Assembly (NCBI GenBank): GCA_045105075.1
Contig: JBGCDD010000243.1
Coordinates: 1 to 10,976 of the forward strand
Origin: JBGCDD01 sp045105075
GTDB taxonomy: Bacteria; Pseudomonadota; Alphaproteobacteria; Rhodobacterales; Rhodobacteraceae
Reading direction: 5' to 3'
DNA length: 10,976 bases
The notes under the pieces were generated by a model. That model ran no database searches and was not told the DNA's origin. It was given only the letters and a program-made list of their open reading frames with translations. This document shows, one piece after another, positions 1 to 6,032 of the stretch (positions within the stretch are counted from its first letter, which is position 1; each line of letters begins with the position of its first letter). A program made the position numbers and the translations under genes.

Positions 1-426
1 AAAATGCTCCTTCGGGGCAAAATCAAAATCACGCGGCGTGCCCCATTTGGATTTTTCCACGTTGTCGGCTTCATCCGCGCCGTCGGGCACATCATCGGCG
101 GGCAGGTTGGGAATGCGCGCAAGCTGGTCCGTCAATTCGGCGTCAAGCGCTTTGGCTTCGGTCTGCATCGCAGCAATTTCGGCCTTTTTCTCGGCCACAA
201 GCGCGCGCAGGCGTTCAAATTCAGCCTCATCTCCGCTGGCTTTGGCCTTGCCGACGGATTTCGAGGCCAGGTTTTGCTCGGCCTGCGCGACCTCTGCGGC
301 CTGAATTTTCGCGCGTCGCGCGCTGTCCAATGACAACAATGCCTGCGACATCGCAGCATCACCACGGCGGGCAAGGGCGGCGTCAAACGCCTCGGGGGTG
401 TCGCGGATGGCGCGGATATCATGCAT
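1..426 (-). CDS. serS: Seryl-tRNA synthetase, N-terminal part (cut by window edge)
   Basis: Cytoplasmic class II aminoacyl-tRNA synthetase that charges tRNA-Ser with serine. Only the first 142 codons are present out of a usual length of about 430. The protein begins MHDIRAIRDTPEAFDAAL, a typical SerS start. Residues about 30-105 are Ala-, Glu- and Lys-rich and form the long antiparallel coiled-coil arm that contacts the tRNA variable arm. They are followed by the conserved linker IPNLPADDVPDGADEADN and by WGTPRDFDFAPKEHF, which leads into the catalytic domain. The class II catalytic motifs lie outside the window. The ATG at 426 is preceded on the minus strand by an AGGA ribosome binding site about 9 bases away. 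The gene is divergent from yajC across a 219-bp spacer. Identification is secure; only completeness is unknown. Confidence 0.95.
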   Translation of the reverse strand, partial: MHDIRAIRDTPEAFDAALARRGDAAMSQALLSLDSARRAKIQAAEVAQAEQNLASKSVGKAKASGDEAEFERLRALVAEKKAEIAAMQTEAKALDAELTDQLARIPNLPADDVPDGADEADNVEKSKWGTPRDFDFAPKEHF

Positions 427-566
427 CGGGCAAATCCTGTCTCTTTGAGTCGCAATGGCCGCCTTATGCCCCAACCGCGCGCACAGTGGTAGAGCAGCTG
501 TGGCCGCACCGGCTTTGCATGGCTCGATTTGTCAAAGCCTCCTGCGATTTCCACCCGTTGCCCACC

Positions 567-595
567 TTGCAAAGCCTCGGGGCAGCGCATAGGTT
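567..595 (+). promoter_or_regulatory. Possible sigma-70-like promoter for the yajC-secDF-ccm run
   Basis: TTGCAA (567-572) and TAGGTT (590-595) are separated by 17 bp, with the second element 50 bp before the yajC start. Both hexamers match the consensus only partly, and the first overlaps an inverted-repeat arm (568-576). It is the best plus-strand candidate I see in the 427-645 spacer. A promoter further upstream, over the serS start, is equally possible. Confidence 0.3.
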
Positions 596-645
596 CCGCT
601 CAAATTCGCGGGGATTGCCCTGCTCTCAGACAAAAGGACATTCCC

Positions 646-930
646 ATGGAAGGTGGCGCATTCGCCCAGTTTCTCCCGCTGATCCTGATCTTTGCGATCA
701 TGTATTTCTTGTTGATCCGCCCGCAGCAGAAAAAGGTCAAAGAACATCAGGCCATGGTCGAAGCCCTGCGCCGGGGGGATCGCGTGATCACTCAGGGCGG
801 GCTGATCGGCAAAGTTGTCAAGGTCAAGGAAGACAACGAGATCGAAGTTGAATTGGCGGAAAACGTCAAGGTCAACGTGGTCAAAAGCACCATTGCAACT
901 GTGATGAGCAAGACCGAGCCGGCAAAATAA
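646..930 (+). CDS. yajC: Sec translocon accessory subunit YajC
   Basis: Small inner-membrane protein that associates with SecD and SecF in the holo-translocon. At 94 aa it is slightly shorter than the E. coli protein (about 110). It has one N-terminal membrane segment (residues about 7-24, FAQFLPLILIFAIMYFLLIR), then the family hallmark RPQQKKVKEHQAMVEAL, then the cytoplasmic part with GDRVITQGGLIGKV and a short beta-rich tail. The open frame runs upstream to 529, but the ATG at 646 is chosen because an AAAAGGA ribosome binding site lies 7 bases before it and because the membrane segment normally starts within the first ten residues. It is first in the operon, 33 bp before secD, the order usual in proteobacteria. 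Confidence 0.95.
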   Translation: MEGGAFAQFLPLILIFAIMYFLLIRPQQKKVKEHQAMVEALRRGDRVITQGGLIGKVVKVKEDNEIEVELAENVKVNVVKSTIATVMSKTEPAK

Positions 931-933
931 ACG

Positions 934-962
934 GCCCTGACACTCTCTTGAAAAGGCAGGGC
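934..962 (+). promoter_or_regulatory. Inverted repeat covering the secD ribosome binding site
   Basis: GCCCTG (934-939) and CAGGGC (957-962) are perfectly complementary with a 17-base loop. The 3' arm contains the only Shine-Dalgarno-like stretch before the secD ATG at 964 (GGCAGGGCG). Folding in the mRNA would hide it, so secD translation could depend on ribosomes finishing yajC, whose stop is at 928-930. No T run follows, so this is not an intrinsic terminator. Any regulatory effect is inference. Confidence 0.35.
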
Positions 963-963
963 G

Positions 964-2625
964 ATGCTGCAAATCGATCTTTGGAAACGGGTGCTGATCT
1001 GGCTGGTCTGCGCAATGGGTGTCTTTTTGGCGCTGCCCAACGGGTTTTACACTCGGGTTGAGCAACACAATGACGCGGTGCAGGCCATCGAGCTGAGCGG
1101 CGAAACCGCCGAATTGGTCGAACAGGCGGGGCAATGGCCGGGTTGGATGCCGTCCTCGCTGGTCAATTTGGGGCTTGATTTGCGCGGCGGTGCGCATCTG
1201 CTGGCCGAAGTGAAGGTCGCAGAAGTGTACGGCGTGCGCATGGAGGCCATGTGGCCCGAAGTGCGCGACGCGTTGCGCCCGGAACGCGCCACCATCGGCA
1301 CGATCCGCTTGCAACAATCTGCCCCCGATGAAATCCGCGTGCGCATCAGTGAACCTGACGGCATGGCGCGGGCGTTGACCGTGGTGCGCGGGCTGGCCCG
1401 CCCGATCCAGACGCTGACCGGCGTGGGCGCCAACGACATCGATGTCAGTGCCGAAGGCGACATTCTGATCGTGCAACTGTCGGAAGCGGAAAAACTGGCC
1501 TCGGATGACCGCACAGTGCGCCAAGCGCTTGAAATCGTGCGCCGACGCATCGACGAAGTGGGCACCCGCGAGCCAACAATTCAGCGCCAGGGTGCGGATC
1601 GGATTCTGATCCAGGTGCCGGGCATCGGCTCGGCTTCGGAGCTGAAAGAGATCATCGGAACCACCGCGCTTTTGACCTTTAATCCGGTTGTGGGCCGCGT
1701 CGCAGACGCCGACACACCGCCAGGTTTGGGCAACAAAATCGTACCCTCACTGGACGAGGAGGGTATTTTCTACATTCTGGAATCCGCCCCGGTCGTGACG
1801 GGCGAACAACTGGTCGATGCCCAGCCCGCCTTTGACCAAAATGGCGGACCAGCGGTGAACTTTCGCTTTAACCCGTCAGGTGGGCGCAAATTCGGCGACT
1901 ACACGCTTGAAAACATTGGCAGCCCTTTCGCCATCGTGCTCGACAACGAGGTGATCAGCGCACCGGTGATCCAGTCGCACATTCCGGGTGGCTCGGGCAT
2001 CATCACCGGCAACTTCTCGGTCGAGGAAAGCACCAATCTGGCCGTGTTGCTGCGGGCTGGTGCTTTGCCCGCGGGGCTTGAATTCCTTGAGGAACGCACA
2101 ATCGGCCCGGAACTGGGCCAGGACAGCATTGATGCGGGCAAGATCGCCACGATCATCGCTTTTGCTGCGGTGCTGATCTTCATGGGCCTCAGTTACGGGC
2201 TGTTTGGACTGTTCGCCAATATTGCGCTGATCCTGAACATCGCGCTGATTTTCGGCCTGCTCAGTCTGATCGGCGCGACACTGACCTTGCCGGGCATCGC
2301 CGGGATCGTGCTGACCGTGGGCATGGCAGTGGACGCCAATGTGCTGGTGTTTGAACGCATCCGCGAAGAGTTGAAAACCTCCAAAGGTCCGGCCCGCGCG
2401 ATCGAGTTGGGCTACGAGAAAGCTCTGTCGGCCATTCTGGACGCCAACATCACCACCTTCATCACCGCCGTGATCCTGTTTGCCATGGGCTCGGGGCCGG
2501 TGCGCGGTTTTGCCATCACACTGGGCTTGGGCATTTTGACCTCGGTCTTCACGGCGATTTTTGTCACCCGCATCATGATTGTGATGTGGTTCGAACGCCG
2601 CCGCCCCAAGACAATCGAGGTTTGA
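964..2625 (+). CDS. secD: Protein translocase subunit SecD
   Basis: Inner-membrane RND-superfamily protein that, with SecF, uses the proton motive force to pull exported proteins through SecYEG from the periplasmic side. It has 553 aa, against 615 in E. coli. Features in order: membrane segment 1 (about 8-25); the D1 motif LGLDLRGGAHLL (69-80) at the start of the large periplasmic domain; a periplasmic region with RRRIDEVGTREPTIQ (193-207) and DRILIQVPGI (212-221); then five membrane segments at about 392-541. These contain GMAVDANVLVFERIREEL (453-470), the conserved segment with the proton-relay Asp, and GSGPVRGFAITLGLGILTS (509-527). The start follows a GGCAGGGCG ribosome binding site inside an inverted repeat. 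secF begins 1 bp after the stop, so the two are translationally coupled. Confidence 0.97.
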   Translation: MLQIDLWKRVLIWLVCAMGVFLALPNGFYTRVEQHNDAVQAIELSGETAELVEQAGQWPGWMPSSLVNLGLDLRGGAHLLAEVKVAEVYGVRMEAMWPEVRDALRPERATIGTIRLQQSAPDEIRVRISEPDGMARALTVVRGLARPIQTLTGVGANDIDVSAEGDILIVQLSEAEKLASDDRTVRQALEIVRRRIDEVGTREPTIQRQGADRILIQVPGIGSASELKEIIGTTALLTFNPVVGRVADADTPPGLGNKIVPSLDEEGIFYILESAPVVTGEQLVDAQPAFDQNGGPAVNFRFNPSGGRKFGDYTLENIGSPFAIVLDNEVISAPVIQSHIPGGSGIITGNFSVEESTNLAVLLRAGALPAGLEFLEERTIGPELGQDSIDAGKIATIIAFAAVLIFMGLSYGLFGLFANIALILNIALIFGLLSLIGATLTLPGIAGIVLTVGMAVDANVLVFERIREELKTSKGPARAIELGYEKALSAILDANITTFITAVILFAMGSGPVRGFAITLGLGILTSVFTAIFVTRIMIVMWFERRRPKTIEV

Positions 2626-2626
2626 T

Positions 2627-3595
2627 ATGCGTCTGAGACTGGTTCGACAGGACACAAAGTTCGACTTCTTCAGCCGCTGGAAACTGTGGCTGGGCATTTC
2701 CGCGTTGATGATGGTGATCGGCTTTGTGTCGTTCATGATCCAAGGTCTGAACTACGGTATCGATTTCCGCGGCGGCACCACGATCCGCACCGAAAGCGTA
2801 CAGGTGGTCGATGTGGCGGCCTATCGCGGTGCCATTGATGTGCTGGGGCTGGGCGATATCACCATTTCTGAAGTGTTCGATCCGACATTTGACGCCGATC
2901 AAAACGTCGCGATGGTGCGGATTCAGGCGCAAGACGGTGAAGAGGCCGTAACGGCAAAAATGATCGAAGACGTGCGCGCCGCGCTGCAGACCATTGTGCC
3001 GGATATCAAATTTGTCTCGGTGGAATCTGTCGGGCCAAAAGTGTCAGGCGAATTGATCCAAACCGCCGTGATTGCGGTGATTCTGGCCATCGGCGCGGTG
3101 CTGGTCTATATCTGGTTGCGCTTTGAATGGCAGTTTGCGCTGGGGGCGGTCGCGGCCCTTGTGCACGATGTTATCCTGACCATCGGCATCTTTTCCGAGC
3201 TGCAAATCAAGTTCGATCTGGCCAGCATCGCGGCGCTTTTGACCATCGTTGGCTATTCGCTCAACGACACGGTGGTGGTGTTCGACCGCGTGCGTGAAAA
3301 CCTGCGCAAATACAAACAAAAGAACCTCTCTGAGGTGCTGAACCTGTCGATCAACGAGACCCTCAGCCGTACGTTCATGACCTCTGTGACCACGCTTCTT
3401 GCGCTGATTGCGCTGTTTGTTCTGGGCGGTGATGTGATCCGCGGCTTCGTTTTTGCGATGATCTGGGGCGTGATTGTGGGCACCTACAGCTCGGTTTTTG
3501 TGGCCTCGGCGATCCTGCTGTATCTAGGCGTCAAGCGTGACTGGTCCAAGCCTACGGGCAATGCGGGCAACCAATACGCCAACATCGATGCCTGA
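2627..3595 (+). CDS. secF: Protein translocase subunit SecF
   Basis: Partner of SecD in the Sec translocon. It has 322 aa, the usual size (E. coli 323). It begins with a short cytoplasmic stretch, membrane segment 1 (about 18-38) and the SecF signature NYGIDFRGGTTIR (42-54). A small periplasmic domain follows to about 138 and closes with VESVGPKVSGEL. The C-terminal half holds five membrane segments (about 144-163, 167-190, 196-220, 250-267, 275-302) with GYSLNDTVVVFDRVRENLR (209-227), the counterpart of the SecD proton-relay segment, and SVTTLLALIALFVLGG. The ATG lies 1 bp after the secD stop, with GAGG inside the last secD codons as ribosome binding site. The last 8 bases overlap the start of the permease gene. 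Confidence 0.97.
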   Translation: MRLRLVRQDTKFDFFSRWKLWLGISALMMVIGFVSFMIQGLNYGIDFRGGTTIRTESVQVVDVAAYRGAIDVLGLGDITISEVFDPTFDADQNVAMVRIQAQDGEEAVTAKMIEDVRAALQTIVPDIKFVSVESVGPKVSGELIQTAVIAVILAIGAVLVYIWLRFEWQFALGAVAALVHDVILTIGIFSELQIKFDLASIAALLTIVGYSLNDTVVVFDRVRENLRKYKQKNLSEVLNLSINETLSRTFMTSVTTLLALIALFVLGGDVIRGFVFAMIWGVIVGTYSSVFVASAILLYLGVKRDWSKPTGNAGNQYANIDA

Positions 3596-4340
3596 CCTGC
3601 TGGCTCAGGCGTTGGCAACGCCCGGGCTGATCTGGTTGGCAGGCGCGGTGATGGTGGCAGGTCTGGTGCGCGGTTTTTCCGGCTTTGGCAGCGCGATGAT
3701 CATAATGCCAGCGGCCAGTTCGGTGTTCTCTCCGGTGGGCGCCGTGTTGTTCCTGACGGCGGTGGAATTGTTCGGCCCGTTGCCAAATCTGCGTTCGGCG
3801 CTGAACACTGGAACCCTGGCAGATGTGGCGCGTCTTGGGCTTGGTGCAATGTTGGCGCTGCCAGTTGGCATCTGGGTGCTGGCCACTTTGTCGTCGGATG
3901 TGTTTGGGTGGTCGGTGTCGCTGGTGGTGTTGGTGTTGCTCGCCGTGATCATGACCGGTTGGCGTTATCGCGGCCACCTGAGCCCACGTTTGATCACCGG
4001 CACCGGCGCTCTGGGTGGATTTCTCAGCGGCGCGGTGGGTATTCCCGGTCCACCAGTGATCATGCTCTATATGGCCAGCACCTTGCCGATTTCTGTGATC
4101 CGCGCCAATTTCCTGATGTATCTGCTGATGATCGATGTGTTGATGATCGCGGTGATTGCTGTTTTTGGTCTGTTTCAGGCCGTGCCGGTGGTTGCAGCGC
4201 TGGTGCTGATCCTGCCATATATGCTGGCCAATGCGTTGGGGGCGCTGTTGTTTGATCCTTCCGCCGAGCGTGTTTTTCGATGGGTGGCCTATGCCATCGT
4301 CGCCGCGTCCGCGCTGTTGGGCCTGCCGATCTGGAGCTGA
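3588..4340 (+). CDS. TauE/SafE-family membrane permease (sulfite exporter family)
   Basis: Predicted inner-membrane transporter of 250 aa, the typical length of the TauE/SafE family, whose members are linked to export of sulfite or small organosulfur and organic acids. Two related halves are visible: the first carries GLVRGFSGFGSAMIIMPA (25-42), the second GGFLSGAVGIPGPPVIMLYM (143-162), the usual duplicated motif. Seven or eight hydrophobic segments cover most of the chain. The ATG at 3588 overlaps the secF end by 8 bp. It lacks a clear ribosome binding site, so translation may be coupled to secF termination. A GTG at 3537 and an ATG at 3561 are in frame, but they would add a polar tail unusual in the family and overlap secF further. 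The substrate cannot be inferred; nothing in the Sec/Ccm context needs a sulfite exporter. Confidence 0.85.
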   Translation: MPDLLAQALATPGLIWLAGAVMVAGLVRGFSGFGSAMIIMPAASSVFSPVGAVLFLTAVELFGPLPNLRSALNTGTLADVARLGLGAMLALPVGIWVLATLSSDVFGWSVSLVVLVLLAVIMTGWRYRGHLSPRLITGTGALGGFLSGAVGIPGPPVIMLYMASTLPISVIRANFLMYLLMIDVLMIAVIAVFGLFQAVPVVAALVLILPYMLANALGALLFDPSAERVFRWVAYAIVAASALLGLPIWS

Positions 4341-4349
4341 GGAACCACC

Positions 4350-4703
4350 ATGCGATTGAACGAAATCAACTATTCCGACGCCAAACCCGTCGAAGGCTAT
4401 GGCCCGGGTTTTTTTTTTTTTTTGTGCGACGTTTGGCAGGGCGCGGTGCTGACGGGCTCTAATGGCACGCAAAACTGGGCGGGTTACAGCGATGTTGATG
4501 CGCTGTTGGCGCTGAGCGATCAAATCGACGTGTTGTTTGTCGGCACCGGCGGCGAAATTGCCCATTTGCCGCAGGATTTTCGCGCGGCGCTCGAAGCGGC
4601 TGGTCTTGGGGTTGATGCAATGAGCTCACCTGCGGCGTGTCGCACCTACAATGTGCTGTTGTCAGAAGGGCGGCGCATCGCATTGGCGTTGATCCCGGTA
4701 TGA
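4350..4703 (+). CDS. Mth938/DUF498-domain protein (NDUFAF3 family)
   Basis: Small soluble protein of 117 aa from the Mth938-domain family, which includes the human mitochondrial complex I assembly factor NDUFAF3. Its molecular role in bacteria is not settled. Family hallmarks are MRLNEINYSDAKPVEGYGPG at the N terminus, GAVLTG (31-36), IDVLFVGTGGEIAHLP (59-74), a Gly/Val-rich stretch and the conserved SPAACRTYNVLLSEGRRIA (93-111). The ATG at 4350 is 9 bp after the permease stop and follows GAGGA with 7 bases spacing. The odd part is residues 21-25, FFFFL, encoded by 15 consecutive T. Relatives as I remember them have FFR(I/V)GG there, so a conserved Arg seems to be lost although the spacing to VWQG is kept. 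Loss or gain of one T would give a stop at 4450-4452 or 4460-4462. Confidence 0.88.
   Translation: MRLNEINYSDAKPVEGYGPGFFFFLCDVWQGAVLTGSNGTQNWAGYSDVDALLALSDQIDVLFVGTGGEIAHLPQDFRAALEAAGLGVDAMSSPAACRTYNVLLSEGRRIALALIPV
4383..4423 (+). terminator. Intragenic terminator-like hairpin followed by 15 T
   Basis: AAACCCG (4383-4389) and CGGGTTT (4405-4411) form a perfect 7-bp stem. Inside it GGC (4395-4397) pairs with GCC (4402-4404) around a TATG loop, leaving one 5-base bulge. The T run continues without a break to 4423. A GC-rich stem directly followed by a long U tract is the form of an intrinsic terminator, yet it sits in codons 12-25 of an open reading frame. Translating ribosomes would normally cover it, so it may act as a conditional attenuator. 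The structure is seen; activity is inferred. Confidence 0.4.
4409..4423 (+). repeat. Homopolymer tract of 15 T within a coding region
   Basis: Fifteen consecutive T in the Mth938-family gene, in otherwise GC-rich surroundings. At this length a mononucleotide tract is expected to be unstable in replication and to promote RNA polymerase slippage. In the sequence as given, the frame is open. It could also be a base-calling or assembly error. Confidence 0.95.
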
Positions 4704-4722
4704 ACAAGGGCGCGTGCGCCGC

Positions 4723-5334
4723 ATGCTGAGGGTGTGCGATCTGACCCTGCAACGTGGCGGCATTCCGGTGCTTGAAGGCGTCACATTTCAGCTGTCGCCG
4801 GGCAAAGCGCTGGTGTTGCGCGGTCCCAATGGCAGCGGCAAAACCACGCTGTTGCGCACCATTGCCGGGCTGCAGCCGCCTGCACGCGGCCAGATAGAGG
4901 GCGGCGAGGACACGATTGCCTATGCGGGCCATTCCGATGGGCTAAAACCAACATTGTCCGTAGCGGAAAACCTGGTGTTCTGGGCGCGTATCTTTGGCCA
5001 AAGCGCGATTGACCCGGCGCTGGCCGCCTATGATCTGGGCGCGCTGGCGGATCGTGCGGCGGGCGCATTGTCGGCCGGGCAAAAACGCCGCCTCGGGCTG
5101 GCGCGGCTTTTGGTCACTGGGCGCAGCATTTGGGTGCTGGATGAACCGACCGTTTCGCTTGATGCCGCGTCAGTGGCGCAATTCGGCGACGCGGTGAAGG
5201 CGCATCTGGGGCAGGGTGGCAGCGCGTTGATTGCCACCCATATTGATCTGGGGCTGGACGCGGATGTGCTTGATGTCACGCCGCTGCGCGCCAAACCCCA
5301 AAGCCTCAGCGATTTCGACGAGGCGTTCTTATGA
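4723..5334 (+). CDS. ccmA: Heme exporter ATP-binding protein CcmA
   Basis: ATPase of the CcmABCD complex of cytochrome c maturation system I; its ATP hydrolysis releases holo-CcmE from CcmCD. At 203 aa it is a compact single ABC domain. Walker A is GPNGSGKTT (34-42), followed by the CcmA-type region YAGHSDGLKPTLSVAENL (67-84), signature LSAGQKRRLGLARLL (116-130), Walker B WVLDEPT (137-143), D-loop SLDA (145-148) and the switch His in ATHIDL (H173). The ATG at 4723 is preferred because MLRVCDLTLQRGG matches the family N terminus. An in-frame GTG at 4714 would put the AAGGG ribosome binding site (4706-4710) only 3 bases away, whereas it is 12 bases from the ATG. The gap to the preceding gene is 19 bp, and ccmB overlaps by 4 bp (ATGA). 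Confidence 0.95.
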   Translation: MLRVCDLTLQRGGIPVLEGVTFQLSPGKALVLRGPNGSGKTTLLRTIAGLQPPARGQIEGGEDTIAYAGHSDGLKPTLSVAENLVFWARIFGQSAIDPALAAYDLGALADRAAGALSAGQKRRLGLARLLVTGRSIWVLDEPTVSLDAASVAQFGDAVKAHLGQGGSALIATHIDLGLDADVLDVTPLRAKPQSLSDFDEAFL

Positions 5335-5987
5335 CGGCGCTGCTGCTGCGCGATCTGCGTCTTGCCTTGCGCGCTGGCGGTGGTTTTGGCCTGAGCCTCG
5401 CGTTCTTCCTGATCGTGACGGTTCTGGTGCCGTTCAGCGTTGGCCCGCAACCGGCGTTGCTGACCACAATCGCACCGGGCGTGCTGTGGTTGGGCGCGCT
5501 GCTGGCCTGCCTGTTGTCGCTTGATCGTCTGCTGGCGCTCGATTGGGAAGACGGCACGCTGGATTTGTTGGCCACGGCCCCGTTGCCGCTCGAGGCAGTG
5601 GTCAGCGTCAAAGCCTTGGCGCATTGGCTGACGACGGGCCTGCCGCTGGTTCTGGCCGCGCCGTTGCTGGGTGTGTTGCTCAACTTGCCGCCCCAAGGGT
5701 TCGTCTGGGTGGCTGTCTCCCTGGTGCTTGGCACGCCTGCACTGTCGGTGATTGGCACTTTTGGTGCCGCGCTGACTGTCGGGCTAAAGCGCGGCGGCCT
5801 GCTGCTGAGCCTGTTGGTGTTGCCGCTTTATGTGCCAACGCTGATATTCGGGGCCGAAGTTGCGCGGCGCGGCGCGATCGGCATGGATCCGATCACGCCG
5901 CTGTTGATGCTCGCCGGTATCAGCGCCGGTGTGATCGCGTTGATGCCCTTCGCCAGCGCCGCTGTCTTGCGCGTCAATCTGCGCTAG
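5331..5987 (+). CDS. ccmB: Heme exporter membrane protein CcmB
   Basis: Membrane subunit that pairs with CcmA in the CcmABCD heme-handling ABC complex of the inner membrane. It has 218 aa (E. coli 220). About six hydrophobic segments are visible, at roughly 19-37, 44-66, 96-118, 124-150, 155-174 and 189-214. Family features include the amphipathic N terminus LLLRDLRLALR, the conserved LDRLLALDWEDGTLDLLATAPL (64-85) and LLVLPLYVPTLIFGAE (161-176). The ATG overlaps the ccmA stop as ATGA, with GAGG (5320-5323) seven bases upstream. This is a coupled pair, consistent with fixed stoichiometry of CcmA and CcmB. A 45-bp gap separates it from ccmC, the largest in the ccm block. Confidence 0.95.
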   Translation: MTALLLRDLRLALRAGGGFGLSLAFFLIVTVLVPFSVGPQPALLTTIAPGVLWLGALLACLLSLDRLLALDWEDGTLDLLATAPLPLEAVVSVKALAHWLTTGLPLVLAAPLLGVLLNLPPQGFVWVAVSLVLGTPALSVIGTFGAALTVGLKRGGLLLSLLVLPLYVPTLIFGAEVARRGAIGMDPITPLLMLAGISAGVIALMPFASAAVLRVNLR

Positions 5988-6032
5988 CAGTTGTGAATTG
6001 AGAACCCGGCCAACAAGGATTAGATACCCCTC

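Noticed and set aside
486..532. tRNA-like stretches GGTAGAGCA (488-496) and GGCTCGATTT (521-530), resembling D-loop and T-loop consensus
   Set aside because: No matching anticodon stem, T stem or acceptor stem can be formed around them, so this is not a tRNA.
530..535. Perfect TTGACA -35 hexamer on the minus strand, pointing at serS
   Set aside because: No acceptable -10 element lies 16-18 bp further along; the bases there are GC-rich.
532..1524. Minus-strand open frame of 330 codons opposite yajC and secD; similar ones at 1876-2736 and 3552-4565
   Set aside because: They lie opposite conserved genes, have low-complexity His/Gln/Arg-rich composition and match no family.
3537..3587. Longer permease starting at GTG 3537 or ATG 3561
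   Set aside because: It would add a polar N terminus encoded within secF and has no better ribosome binding site than the ATG at 3588.
4350..4703. Mth938-family gene as a pseudogene broken by the T tract
   Set aside because: The frame stays open across the tract, total length is normal and the conserved C-terminal block is in frame, so it is annotated as intact.
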